A stretch of DNA of 64,000 nucleotides from Ensifer adhaerens (GTDB lineage Bacteria > Pseudomonadota > Alphaproteobacteria > Rhizobiales > Rhizobiaceae): positions 496,001-560,000 of the forward strand of contig NZ_CP015880.1 of NCBI RefSeq assembly GCF_000697965.2, in the 5' to 3' direction. The notes beneath the pieces were generated by a model. That model made no database searches. It saw nothing but the letters and a program-made list of their open reading frames with translations, and had not been told where the DNA came from. Positions within the stretch are counted from its first letter, which is position 1. Every line of letters starts with the position of its first letter. The position numbers were made by a program, and so were the translations under genes. This document shows, one piece after another, positions 29,714-38,735 of this stretch.

Positions 29714-32083
29714 TCAGGCGATGGCCTGGCGGCTCTGTTGCTCGTCCAGCGCTTCGTCGTGCGCATAACGCGCGGTGCGTGTCAGCGCCCAGATCGCCAG
29801 ATCCTCGATCGGCAGCGGCTTGCTGATGAGGTAACCCTGGAACAGGTCGCAGCCGGCAGCCGTCAGCATGGAGAGTTTCTCCGGCGTGTCGATGCCTTCG
29901 CCGACGACCGCGACGTCCTTGGCGTGGCAGAGCGCGATCAGCGCCTTCAATACCGGCAGGGAATGCGACGCGGTGAGGTTCGACACCAGCGCCCGGTCGA
30001 GCTTGATGGTATCGGCGGTGTATTCGATGATCTGCTGCACGGACGTGTAGCCGGCGCCGAAATCGTCGATCGAAAGCCGGAAGCCGTTCTGGCGGAGCGC
30101 ATCGATGTTGCGGCGAAGCTGGTCGCTGAACTTGACGGCGAAGGTTTCGGTAAGCTCGATCTCGATCGAGCGTGCCTCCAGCCCATGCCGTTCCAGGCAG
30201 TCGGCGAAGTGGTCGGCGATCGCCTTGGAATGTAGTTCGGCCGAGGAAATGTTGATGGCGAGCACTGTTTCGGGGCCGAACAGGGCCTTCAACTGGCCGC
30301 AGTCGGACATCGCCTTGTTGATCACCCACCAGTCGATCTTGGTGAAGAGCCCCGAGCTTTCGGCGATCGGCACGAATTCATCCGGCGTGACGTTGCCGAG
30401 CACCGGCGAGTACCAGCGCAGCAGCGCCTCGCAGCCGGTGACCCGGCCCTCGGTATCGACCATTGGCATGTAGACGAGGTGGAACTGTTCGTCCGGATCG
30501 AGCGAGCGCAGCTCGTCCTGGATCTGGCGCAGCCGCGTGCGCTTGTCGTGAAGCGCGCGCGAGTAGCGGGCGGAGCGGTTCTTGCCGCTGGTCTTGGCCT
30601 GATACATTGCCGCATCGGCATTCGCGATCAGTTCGGTGAGGTTGGTGGCGTCATCCGGGCAGATCGCAGCGCCGATGCTTGCGGTCACCGGATAACGCTT
30701 GTCGGAGACTTCGAAGCCGTCCTCGAACAGCGAGAGGATGGCGCCCGAAATTTCCCGGACCGTTCCGTCGCCCGGGCGCGAGCGCACCAGCACGGCGAAT
30801 TCGTCGCCCGAAAGGCGCGCGAGGATCGCCGGCTTTTGGCCGCGGCGCTCGGTGATCACGTCGACCCGCTCGGCGATGCGGGCCGCCAAGGTTTTCAGGA
30901 GTTCGTCGCCGATCTCGTGACCATGCTTGTCGTTGACGAACTTGAAGTTGTCGATGTCGATGAAAAGCAGGCTGCACTTCTCGCCGGCCGCGATCGCCTC
31001 GCGAACGACGCCTGCGGCGAGTGCGTTGAAGTGGCCACGGTTGCTGATCCCGGTCAGCGTATCGGTCCAGGAGCTGCGTTGCACGAGCTTCAGCGATTGC
31101 ACCGACTGGCGGTGCAGTTCGCGGATGTTTTCGGTGAGACGCCCGATCTCGCCCTTTTCTTCCATATCGCGGATTTCGTCGCGCGCACCCACCATCACGG
31201 CCATCACATTGGCGTCGAGAGTGGCGATCGGATCGGTGATGAAGCGGCGGATCAACATGATGATCAGCCAGATCGAGAACAGGCTCATGGCGACGGCGCC
31301 GAGCGCCAGCAGGATTTTCTGCCGCGCCATCAGCGCGTCGAAATGCTCGCTCGAAACGGTGAGCGTCGCATAGAGCGAAGGTCCGAGATGCACGCTTGCC
31401 GAAAGGTCGTCGGTGATGGCCTGCGGCCAGGGCTGCAGAACGATGTCGGATCCGTATTCCTTTTTCAGCGCCTGCTGCATGTCGAGGAAGCGGTCGGGCT
31501 GGATCGCGACCTGGACGAGCAGGGCGTTCGATTTCTTGCTCGGCAACGGCCGGGTAAAGGCAATGGGGTCGAGGAAGAAGGAATAGACGATGCGCGGTCT
31601 CTGGCCCGCTTCGTAGAGATAGGTCCAGTCAGCGAGCTTGTCTTCGCGGATCAGCCGGCGGGCGAGGTTGAGCTGTGCCTCGTCGATCTCGGCGAACGGA
31701 TCCCAGCTGTTTTCAAAATAGTATTCGGACTTGAGTTCCGAACTCAGAAGCGCGAGCGAAACATAGCCCGTCGGATCGTCGAGCAGCGATTTGACGCTCT
31801 CCTGCAGCCGGACGCCGAGCGCATTGGCCCTGTAGCTCGCATCGGTTTCGGAAACGTACTGGCGCAGCGAATTGCCGTTCAGCAGCGCATTGAGAAAGCC
31901 CTTGCTGCGGCCGATCTCGTTCTGGAAGACGGCGGCCGCATGTTCAAGGCGCTGCGACAGCTTGGCATGCTCGAGCGCGCGAATGGAGCGGCTCTGCGTG
32001 ACGTGGACCGAGACCGCCGCCAGCAGATAGCCGGCAAGCACCACGGGAAAGATCAGGATGAGCGCGCGTTTGCCGAGGTTCAC
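29714..32083 (-). CDS. Membrane GGDEF-EAL protein, MbaA-like
   Basis: A 789-residue inner-membrane protein. Two helices (residues 8-26 and 257-278) enclose a periplasmic domain of about 230 residues; a HAMP-like linker, a GGDEF domain (motif SGDEF at 425-429) and an EAL domain (EALLRW at 552-557) follow. The EAL residues for catalysis are present (AINISSAELH, IELTETF, SIDDFGAGYTS, KLDRALV, VGEGIDTPEK), so c-di-GMP breakdown is likely; the SGDEF variant may keep or lose synthesis. Start GTG 32083 overlaps the binding-protein stop (GTGA). In Vibrio cholerae, NspS binds polyamine and controls MbaA in just this arrangement. Confidence 0.85.
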   Translation of the reverse strand: MNLGKRALILIFPVVLAGYLLAAVSVHVTQSRSIRALEHAKLSQRLEHAAAVFQNEIGRSKGFLNALLNGNSLRQYVSETDASYRANALGVRLQESVKSLLDDPTGYVSLALLSSELKSEYYFENSWDPFAEIDEAQLNLARRLIREDKLADWTYLYEAGQRPRIVYSFFLDPIAFTRPLPSKKSNALLVQVAIQPDRFLDMQQALKKEYGSDIVLQPWPQAITDDLSASVHLGPSLYATLTVSSEHFDALMARQKILLALGAVAMSLFSIWLIIMLIRRFITDPIATLDANVMAVMVGARDEIRDMEEKGEIGRLTENIRELHRQSVQSLKLVQRSSWTDTLTGISNRGHFNALAAGVVREAIAAGEKCSLLFIDIDNFKFVNDKHGHEIGDELLKTLAARIAERVDVITERRGQKPAILARLSGDEFAVLVRSRPGDGTVREISGAILSLFEDGFEVSDKRYPVTASIGAAICPDDATNLTELIANADAAMYQAKTSGKNRSARYSRALHDKRTRLRQIQDELRSLDPDEQFHLVYMPMVDTEGRVTGCEALLRWYSPVLGNVTPDEFVPIAESSGLFTKIDWWVINKAMSDCGQLKALFGPETVLAINISSAELHSKAIADHFADCLERHGLEARSIEIELTETFAVKFSDQLRRNIDALRQNGFRLSIDDFGAGYTSVQQIIEYTADTIKLDRALVSNLTASHSLPVLKALIALCHAKDVAVVGEGIDTPEKLSMLTAAGCDLFQGYLISKPLPIEDLAIWALTRTARYAHDEALDEQQSRQAIA

Positions 32084-33120
32084 TGGAAATTCGCCAATGT
32101 GCTGATGATACGCCGGCGCAGTTGCACCGACTCTGTGGACAGTTCCTGTTGATACTGGCTCTTGGCCAGAATGTCGGGCGAGGGGTAGATCGCCGGGTCG
32201 GAGCGAACCTCTTCCGGCAGGAGTGCGTGGGCCGCCCGGCTTGCCGTCGGCATGTTGAGCGCCAGCGCGTTGGCGGCGGCACTTCCCGGCGAACCGAGAT
32301 AGTCGAGCAGCGCCAGCGCCCGATCCTTGTTTTGCGAATTGGCAACGACGGACATGCAGTCGAGCCAGGAGAGTGTGCCTTCCTTCGGAACCGCATAACG
32401 CCACACGCCAGGGGTGCCGGCCTTGGCGTTCAGCACGTGCTGGTCGCCGCTGTAGCCGAGCGCCATGTAGATGTCCTTGCTGACTGCAGGGTTCTGGATC
32501 GCGCTGATGATGTATTCGTAGGTGAGCACCGAAGGGGCCTGTTCCTTCATCAGCGTAAAGGCGGCCTTCAGCGTGCTGCTGTCGTTGGTATTGATCGATT
32601 GGCCGAGCAGCATCAACGGGGCGACGAAGGCCTCGTTGTGGTCGTCGTACATGGCCACATGCTTGGCAAGCGCAGCGGCAGGGCGCATCAGGTCCTGCCA
32701 GGAGGTCGGCGCTTCGGCTAAGACGTCGGAACGGTAGAGAATGCCCATCGTGCCCCAGAGATAGGGCAGGCCCCGGCCGGAGCAGCGCTTGCGCCAGCTC
32801 TCGTCATAGTCCCTGAGCGAGGCGACGTTGGTCTCGTCGATTTTTTCGAGAACGCCCTTGCGACCGAAGAGAGCGGCGCTGTTTTCGCCGGTTACCACCA
32901 GATCGACGCGGCTGTTCGGATCGGCCAGCACCTCGTCGCGGGTATCGCCGCTGTCGTAATAGACCTGGTGCACTGACACGCCTGTAATCGACGACCAGCG
33001 GTCGAGGATCTTCTGGTCGATATAGGATTCCCAGATGAGCAGGTTCAGGGTCTCGGCCGGTGCCGCCGTTGCAAAGAGCAACGTCGCCAGTAAGGCCGGA
33101 ATCGCCGTTCGCCCCTGCAT
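32080..33120 (-). CDS. Periplasmic polyamine-binding-like protein (PotD/NspS type)
   Basis: A 346-residue protein with a signal peptide (ALLATLLFATAAPA, cut about residue 22), then LNLLIWESYIDQKILDRW, the opening strand of PotD/PotF polyamine-binding proteins. YLWGTMGILYRSD and VPKEGTLSWLDCMSVV are also typical of that family. No permease or ATPase gene of an ABC importer is next to it. It overlaps the GGDEF-EAL gene by 4 bases, so it probably acts as that protein's sensory partner and not in uptake. The ligand (spermidine, norspermidine, putrescine or other) cannot be read from the sequence. Confidence 0.85.
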   Translation of the reverse strand: MQGRTAIPALLATLLFATAAPAETLNLLIWESYIDQKILDRWSSITGVSVHQVYYDSGDTRDEVLADPNSRVDLVVTGENSAALFGRKGVLEKIDETNVASLRDYDESWRKRCSGRGLPYLWGTMGILYRSDVLAEAPTSWQDLMRPAAALAKHVAMYDDHNEAFVAPLMLLGQSINTNDSSTLKAAFTLMKEQAPSVLTYEYIISAIQNPAVSKDIYMALGYSGDQHVLNAKAGTPGVWRYAVPKEGTLSWLDCMSVVANSQNKDRALALLDYLGSPGSAAANALALNMPTASRAAHALLPEEVRSDPAIYPSPDILAKSQYQQELSTESVQLRRRIISTLANFQ

Positions 33121-33236
33121 TGTGTACCCCTGCCCAAGCCCGTCAGACGACCGTAGCGCGCAAAAATTGATGAATGATTACGTAGGGCTGCGACGAGTGG
33201 CCGGGGTGCCGCGTGCCGTTTGCCGCGCAGACGAAA

Positions 33237-33263
33237 ACCGGGCGCCGCATGGCGGCGCCCGGT
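33237..33263 (-). terminator. Terminator of the MFS gene
   Basis: ACCGGGCGCCGC (33237-33248) pairs with GCGGCGCCCGGT (33252-33263) with a 3-base loop. Read on the minus strand it is followed by TTTT and lies 30 bases after the MFS stop. Confidence 0.7.
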
Positions 33264-33292
33264 CCGATTTTCTGTTTTTTCTGCCGGAGCGG

Positions 33293-34489
33293 CTACCGCG
33301 TCGGGAGCTTCGGCAGGAGGATCGTCAGGATGCCGAGCAGCGGCAGATAGGAGCAGATCGTGTAGACGAACTCGATGCCCTGCCGGTCGGCGAAGATGCC
33401 GAGTACGGCAGCGCCCATACCGCCGAAACCGAAGGCGAACCCGAAGAAGACGCCGGCAATCAGTCCGACGCGACCGGGAACCAGCTCCTGGGCGAAGACG
33501 ACGATCGCCGAGAAGGCCGAGGAGAAGATCAGGCCGATGATGACGGAGAGCACGCCGGTCCAGAAGAGGTTCGCATAGGGCAGCATCAGCGCGAAGGGGA
33601 TGACGCCGAGGATCGAGAACCAGATGACGAAGCGGGCGCCGTAGCGGTCGCCGATCGGGCCGCCGAGGAAGGTCCCGGCTGCGGCAGCGCCCAGGAACAG
33701 GAACAGCATCAACTGCGCCTGCTGTACGTCGATACCGAATTTCTCGATGACGAAGAAGGTGAAGTAGCTGGAGATGCTCGCCATGTAGACGTTCTTGGTG
33801 GCCGTCAAAAGCACGAGCACGGCAACAGCCCACATCACCCGGCCCTTCGGCAGAGGCAGCGCCCGGCTCGGCGCAGCGCGGCTCATGGTCGTGCGGCGAT
33901 GGCGGACATACCAGGTGCTGACCCAGGAGAGCACGAAGAAGCCGATGATCGCGACGATCGAGAACCAGCTGAGGCTGCCCTGGCCGAAGGGGATGACGAT
34001 GAAGGCGGCGAGCAGCGGACCCATGGCGCTGCCGGCATTGCCGCCCACCTGGAACAGCGACTGCGCCAGGCCATGGCGGCCGCCGGAGGCGAGGCGCGCG
34101 ATGCGGGAGGACTCCGGATGGAAGATCGCCGAGCCGACGCCGATCAGGCTGGCAGCAACCAGAAGAACCCAGAAGTCATGGGCGTTGGCGAGCAGGATCA
34201 GGCCGCTGCAGGTCGACAGCATGGCGAGCGGCAGGGGATAGGGCAGGGCCCAGCGGTCGGTGATGATGCCGACGGCCGGCTGCAGCATCGATGCCGTCAG
34301 CTGGAAGGTAAAGGTCAGGAGGCCGATCTGCACGAAGTCGAGCGAGTAGTTCGCCTTCAGCAGGGGATAGAGTGCCGTCAGCAGCGACTGCATGATGTCG
34401 TTCAGCATATGGCAGAAGCTGACTGCCAGGATGACGGAGAAAGCCGTCTTCTCCGGGGAGATCCCGGAAGTTGAAGTCACGGTAGACAT
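33293..34489 (-). CDS. MFS transporter, fosmidomycin-resistance (Fsr)-like
   Basis: A 398-residue protein with about twelve hydrophobic segments. N-terminal SFCHMLNDIMQSLLTALYPL, GIGSAIFHPE-type motif (VGSAIFHPESSRIAR) and LAQSLFQVGGNAGSAMGPL are characteristic of the Fsr branch of MFS drug exporters. The substrate is not known; naming after fosmidomycin reflects E. coli Fsr. AAGGAA precedes the ATG at 34489. It is divergent from the AraC-type regulator, which probably controls it. Confidence 0.88.
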   Translation of the reverse strand: MSTVTSTSGISPEKTAFSVILAVSFCHMLNDIMQSLLTALYPLLKANYSLDFVQIGLLTFTFQLTASMLQPAVGIITDRWALPYPLPLAMLSTCSGLILLANAHDFWVLLVAASLIGVGSAIFHPESSRIARLASGGRHGLAQSLFQVGGNAGSAMGPLLAAFIVIPFGQGSLSWFSIVAIIGFFVLSWVSTWYVRHRRTTMSRAAPSRALPLPKGRVMWAVAVLVLLTATKNVYMASISSYFTFFVIEKFGIDVQQAQLMLFLFLGAAAAGTFLGGPIGDRYGARFVIWFSILGVIPFALMLPYANLFWTGVLSVIIGLIFSSAFSAIVVFAQELVPGRVGLIAGVFFGFAFGFGGMGAAVLGIFADRQGIEFVYTICSYLPLLGILTILLPKLPTR

Positions 34490-34598
34490 GGGTGATTCCT
34501 TGCCGTCTCGAAGGTTGTGTGCGGCGTGGCCTATCTCTACTGAGGTTGCCGTTGGCCTGCTTTTGTGATCTGGTCGATTTCTTTCGTGAGTGGGCCAA

Positions 34599-35414
34599 AT
34601 GCCGATCCGCCGATATCCGCTGCCGCAGCTTCCCGATGACGATCACTTCCGGAACCTCGACTGGGTCGAGACGGGAAACGCCCCGGTGCTCGCGCTCGGA
34701 CGGGATTACAATGCCGGCCTCCTCGTGCCTTTTCACAAACACACCCGGACCCAGCTGTGGTGGGCGCGCGGCGGCGTCGTGCTGATGCGCACCGAGCGCG
34801 GGCGGTGGATGGTGCCGCCCGGCCACGCTTTGTTGATCCCGGCGGGCGTGGAGCATTCGGCCGAGATGATCAGCGACGTGCGCATGCACTCGATCTATTT
34901 CGCGCCGGACCTTTTGCGAGCCGAGCGGCCGATGGTCATGGAAATCAACCCGCTGGCCGGCAGCCTCGTCGATGCGCTCGTCAGCGTAGAGAACGAGGCG
35001 ATGTCGGAGCGGCGCGAACAACTGGTGACTGATCTGCTTTTGGAGGAAATCGGCCGGCTGCAGGAGCGCCCACTCGGCCTGCCGTTCCCGCGCGACGAAA
35101 AGCTTGCGGCGCTCTGCCGGCAATTCCTGCAGGCGCCGTCGGCGGCCGCAAGCATCGACCAGTGGGCCGACAGGCTGGGTCTCAGCCGCCGCTCGTTCAC
35201 GCGGCTGTTTCGCAACGAGACGGGCGTCAGCTTCGTCACCTGGCGCCAGCAGGCCTGCATCTTCGCCTCGCTGCCGCTTCTGGCCGACGGCGAGCCGATC
35301 ATCAATGTGGCGCTCGATGCCGGTTATGAGAACGTCGCGGCCTTTACGACGATGTTCCGCCGCATGCTCGGCAGCCCGCCGAGCGTCTATCTGAAGACCT
35401 ATCTCGGCCAGTGA
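34599..35414 (+). CDS. AraC-family transcriptional regulator with cupin domain
   Basis: A 271-residue protein. An N-terminal cupin-type ligand domain (FHKHTRTQLWWARGG, HALLIPAGVEHSAEM) precedes a C-terminal AraC HTH pair (WADRLGLSRRSFTRLFRNET, then NVALDAGYENVAAFTTMFRR). Such proteins bind a small molecule and activate or repress a nearby promoter. It is divergent from the MFS exporter with 109 bases between starts, so that space is the likely control region. ATG 34599 is used; GTG 34590 is possible. Confidence 0.88.
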   Translation: MPIRRYPLPQLPDDDHFRNLDWVETGNAPVLALGRDYNAGLLVPFHKHTRTQLWWARGGVVLMRTERGRWMVPPGHALLIPAGVEHSAEMISDVRMHSIYFAPDLLRAERPMVMEINPLAGSLVDALVSVENEAMSERREQLVTDLLLEEIGRLQERPLGLPFPRDEKLAALCRQFLQAPSAAASIDQWADRLGLSRRSFTRLFRNETGVSFVTWRQQACIFASLPLLADGEPIINVALDAGYENVAAFTTMFRRMLGSPPSVYLKTYLGQ

Positions 35415-35584
35415 CCGCGGGCAGCTACGGCGCTCATGGGAAACGAAAGCTGAATTGACCTGGTTAACGGAATCGTAGGAACAAGGGCCAATAACTCGCC
35501 CTGTGCCGTTCCTGCCCACTCCCTCCTTCGGCCCGACGGCACGGCCAATTTCGCCCCGGCGAATGAATCTTCCGGAGTTGTTTC

Positions 35585-36391
35585 TTGCGTATCCGTTCTC
35601 TTGTTTTCCTTTCTGGAACCCTTTTGCTGTCGGCAAATGCCGCCTCCGCCGGTGACGGCCAACATTTCTGGTCCGGTGACTGGTACCTGAAGGTCGGCGC
35701 CACCGGCTTTTACGGCCCGAAATACGAAGGCGCTTCCAAGCGCATGTTCCAGGCGGCCCCGCTGATCTCGCTCGGCAAGGCCGGCAGCACGGTCCGCTTC
35801 TCCTCGCGCAACGACAACATGTCCTATGCGCTGGTCGACCAGGGCAGCTTCCGCGCCGGTCTCGTCGGAAAGCTGATTTTCGAACGCGATGCCGGCACGT
35901 CCAGCGACCTCAAGGGACTTGATCCGGTCAAGTTCGGCGGTGAAGCCGGCGGCTTTGCCGAGGTCTACCCGACCGACTGGCTGCGTGTGCGCGCCGAAGT
36001 CCGCCAGGGTATCCGCAGTCACCACGGCGTCGTTGCCGATGTCGCGGCGGACGCCTTTGCCGATGTTAGCAGCAATGTCCGCATTTCCGGCGGCCCGCGC
36101 CTGTCGGCAGCTAGCAGCGGCTACTACACGGCCTATTACGGCGTGAATGATCGCGAGGCGACGGCCTCCGGTCTCAGCAACTATACCCCGCATGGCGGCG
36201 TCGGCTCGGCCGGTGTCGGTGCTGCGATCACTTGGCAGGCAACCGAAAAGCTCGAGACGAGCGCCTATGCCGAATACAAGCGCCTGCTTGGCCCGGCGGC
36301 CGATTCCAGCCTCGTTCGCGAACGCGGCAGCCGCAACCAGGTTCTCGTCGGTCTGTCGGCAACCTACCGCTTCGACTTCACGCTTCCCTGA
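35585..36391 (+). CDS. MipA/OmpV family outer membrane protein
   Basis: A 268-residue protein: signal peptide (LVFLSGTLLLSANAASA), then a beta-rich chain with many aromatic ends (DWYLKVGATGFYGPKYEG) and a C-terminal strand VGLSATYRFDF ending shortly after in Pro. This fits the MipA/OmpV 10-12 strand barrel. Members act in outer membrane scaffolding or as porin-like proteins. The start is TTG 35585 with GGAG 7 bases upstream. Confidence 0.82.
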   Translation: MRIRSLVFLSGTLLLSANAASAGDGQHFWSGDWYLKVGATGFYGPKYEGASKRMFQAAPLISLGKAGSTVRFSSRNDNMSYALVDQGSFRAGLVGKLIFERDAGTSSDLKGLDPVKFGGEAGGFAEVYPTDWLRVRAEVRQGIRSHHGVVADVAADAFADVSSNVRISGGPRLSAASSGYYTAYYGVNDREATASGLSNYTPHGGVGSAGVGAAITWQATEKLETSAYAEYKRLLGPAADSSLVRERGSRNQVLVGLSATYRFDFTLP

Positions 36392-36465
36392 TCAGGCGTT
36401 TTCCTCCCGTGGTCGGCGGCGATCTCGCCGCTTGACCGGCCGGGCCTGCGGCGTCAAACAGGGAT

Positions 36466-37425
36466 ATGAACACAATCTCTGCCGATTCCGGCCGCGTTCA
36501 GGACGCGCCGTCCAACAACTGGGTCTATCGAGTGCTGCCGCGTGCGCTCTGGCCCTATGCGCAGCTTGCCCGCTGGGACCGTCCGATCGGCTGGCAATTG
36601 CTGCTGCTGCCTTGCCTCTGGTCCGTGGCCCTGGCGTCGGGTGTGTCGGCGAGTGCCGGTCAATTCTCCTTCGGCCGCTTCCTGTTCCATTGCTTCCTGT
36701 TCACTGTCGGCGCCATCGCCATGCGTGGTGCTGGCTGCACCTACAACGATATCGTCGATCACGACATCGACATGGAGGTTGCCCGTACCCGCTCGCGGCC
36801 GCTGCCGTCGGGGCGCGTCTCGCGCCTTCAGGCCAAGGTGTTCACGGTGCTGCAGGCACTTGTCGGCCTTGTCGTGCTGCTGCAGTTCAACACCTTCTCG
36901 ATCGTGCTCGGCATCCTGTCCCTGGCGATCGTCGCGATCTATCCCTTCGCCAAGCGGTTTACCGACTGGCCGCAGTTCTTTCTGGGATTGGCGTTTTCCT
37001 GGGGCGCGCTGATGGGCTGGGCGACCGAATTCGGCACGTTGTCGGTTGCCGCCGTTCTGCTTTACGGCGCTGCCATCGCCTGGACGATCGGTTACGACAC
37101 GATCTACGCTTACCAGGACAAGGAGGACGATGAACTGATCGGCGTGCGCTCGACGGCGCGGCGTTTCGGTGAAAACCCGCGCCCCTGGCTGATCGGCCTT
37201 TATGGCATCGCGACGCTGCTCGTCCTTCTGTCGTTCGTTGCAGCCGGCGCCGGTGCCGTCGCCTATGTCGGCCTCCTGATCGCAGCAGCGATGCTGACCT
37301 ATCAGATCCTCGTCCTGAACATCCATGATCCTGCACAGTGCCTGGCGCTGTTCAAGTTCAACAGCATCGTCGGTCTGATCATCTTCGCCGGGCTGGTGCT
37401 GGCGCTTCTCCTGCGCCTGATATGA
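36466..37425 (+). CDS. ubiA: 4-hydroxybenzoate octaprenyltransferase
   Basis: A 319-residue inner-membrane prenyltransferase with about eight helices. The first aspartate motif is NDIVDHDIDMEVARTRSRPL and the second YAYQDKEDDELIG, which hold the diphosphate-Mg2+. It joins the polyprenyl chain (made by the enzyme at 14826-15842) to 4-hydroxybenzoate for ubiquinone. It follows MipA by 74 bases. Confidence 0.94.
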   Translation: MNTISADSGRVQDAPSNNWVYRVLPRALWPYAQLARWDRPIGWQLLLLPCLWSVALASGVSASAGQFSFGRFLFHCFLFTVGAIAMRGAGCTYNDIVDHDIDMEVARTRSRPLPSGRVSRLQAKVFTVLQALVGLVVLLQFNTFSIVLGILSLAIVAIYPFAKRFTDWPQFFLGLAFSWGALMGWATEFGTLSVAAVLLYGAAIAWTIGYDTIYAYQDKEDDELIGVRSTARRFGENPRPWLIGLYGIATLLVLLSFVAAGAGAVAYVGLLIAAAMLTYQILVLNIHDPAQCLALFKFNSIVGLIIFAGLVLALLLRLI

Positions 37426-37428
37426 AAA

Positions 37429-37450
37429 ATCCTCCGTTGCGGCGGAGGAT
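37429..37450 (-). terminator. Terminator of the 34-residue small gene
   Basis: ATCCTCCG (37429-37436) pairs with CGGAGGAT (37443-37450). On the minus strand it is followed by TTTTTC, giving an intrinsic terminator about 50 bases after the small gene's stop. It lies just after the ubiA stop as well. Confidence 0.65.
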
Positions 37451-37499
37451 CGTCTTCATTGCCCCATGGTCGGCCTGCCTGTTGCGGGCCGCAAAAATC

Positions 37500-37604
37500 T
37501 CAGGCCCAGCTGATGTCGCGGGCGGCCTTGCGCTTCCTCGCCTCGTGACGCGCACGGAAGCTGGACAGGACGGCGGCAACGACTGAGGCGATGTGCTTGC
37601 GCAT
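37500..37604 (-). CDS. Small basic 34-residue protein
   Basis: An open frame of 34 codons plus TGA: MRKHIASVVAAVLSSF, then RARHEARKRKAARDISWA. It has a short hydrophobic/amphipathic start and a very basic tail. An excellent AAGGAG lies 7 bases before the ATG, and an intrinsic terminator follows on the same strand, so it is very probably a real gene. I do not recognise a family; basic amphipathic peptides of this size may bind membrane or RNA, but that is a guess. Confidence 0.65.
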   Translation of the reverse strand: MRKHIASVVAAVLSSFRARHEARKRKAARDISWA

Positions 37605-37825
37605 CGGGTTTCTCCTTCTTTCGTGGTCTTGGCTATGCAGCCCATATGGCACGAAGAAGGCGACGCAACTGTTTCCGGGGGAACATTCGGTAAATCGTCG
37701 GGGGAGGCGGCGACGACCCAGTGCATGCGTGCACGAAGAAAATGTCCCGACAGATCTGACCTCGCCAAACGCGACAGCCGGCCGCAGGGAACGGCCGGCT
37801 GTCGCGCTGGAGGTAGGCTCTTCAA

Positions 37826-38392
37826 TCAGCTGCGGGCGATGATCTCGCGCCCGTCGATCTTCATGTGTACGCCAAGCGTGCCGGTGGAGCGGCGCACGAG
37901 GAAGCGCGGGCGGCGCTCTGCGAAGAAGGAGTGGCGGCGGCGCGGCTTGACGGGCGCGGTGCGCACGTCGCCAAGGTGCTCTTCGAGCGGCCTTGCCACG
38001 CCATCCGCTTCGACCATGAGCATCGGAATGCGATAAGCTTCTGCCCAGGCGCGCCAGTCGGCTGCGATGTCGGACAGGTCGTGTGCGACGAGCAGCGGGA
38101 CACAGAGGTCCGGGTCGTCGTGATGAAGTTCCAGCGTCACTGTAACGTCTCCGTCGCCGTGATCGATCGCGCGAGCCGCGACCCCCTTGAATGCGCGCGC
38201 CGGCAGTGCGATCGAAAGCGGCAGGCCGCTCGATGGTAGCACCTTGCGCAGAACTGCGCCACGCTCGTCCAGGCTGATCGTGACATTACCGGTGTGACCG
38301 CGCAAGGCGTAGCTCGCCTGCTGTGGAAAGCGCTGCGGATCAAGACGGAGCGTGTTTTCGACCCATGCGGGTTGAGAGAGTGTGTTGCGCAT
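37826..38392 (-). CDS. DUF6101-like protein
   Basis: A 188-residue protein, beginning MRNTLSQPAWVENTLRLDPQ. The middle has TISLDERGAVLRKVLPSSGL and EADGVARPLEEHLGDVRTA, and the basic C-terminus RRRHSFFAERRPRFLVRRS. It looks like the rhizobial DUF6101 family, of unknown function; this is a memory-based match. ATG 38392 is used; upstream frame to 38737 lacks a site and overlaps the divergent gene. Confidence 0.65.
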   Translation of the reverse strand: MRNTLSQPAWVENTLRLDPQRFPQQASYALRGHTGNVTISLDERGAVLRKVLPSSGLPLSIALPARAFKGVAARAIDHGDGDVTVTLELHHDDPDLCVPLLVAHDLSDIAADWRAWAEAYRIPMLMVEADGVARPLEEHLGDVRTAPVKPRRRHSFFAERRPRFLVRRSTGTLGVHMKIDGREIIARS

Positions 38393-38735
38393 TTCAATCG
38401 CCCTTGTTTTTCCTTGAGAGCCGGTTTCCGGTCTTCTCGTCGGGACTTTTCGTCCTCTATGAGCGGGAGAATAGGCGGCGCCCTTTCCGAACGACTTAAA
38501 ATTCGCGGTTAAGAAAACTTTGCGTTTCTCGATGGTTAGCAAAAGCCGACCGGTCAGGGTTTCCGTTTCGTCAACAGCGCGGCCGCATTCGTTCCGATCA
38601 GGCGCACCTTTGCCGTCGTTCGAACTGCCGGGAAAAGCCACACGCAAGCCAGTCCTGCAATCATGACGCGTCAGAATTCTGTTTCGGGGCTCGGGTCCAG
38701 CCTGTCCCCATGGGTAACCGACAAGGCGCCAGGGC
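38393..38735. other. Intergenic region between divergent DUF6101-like and DUF1217 genes
   Basis: No gene is seen in these 343 bases. It must hold promoters of both genes. A TTAA-N9-TTAA pair at 38496-38512 is close to, but does not match, the CtrA spacing (N7). Confidence 0.45.

Noticed and set aside
30479..32152. 557-codon open frame on the plus strand across the GGDEF-EAL gene
   Set aside because: Antisense shadow; the minus frame has all catalytic motifs.
38496..38512. Possible CtrA box, TTAA-N9-TTAA
   Set aside because: CtrA sites need a spacing of 7; here it is 9.
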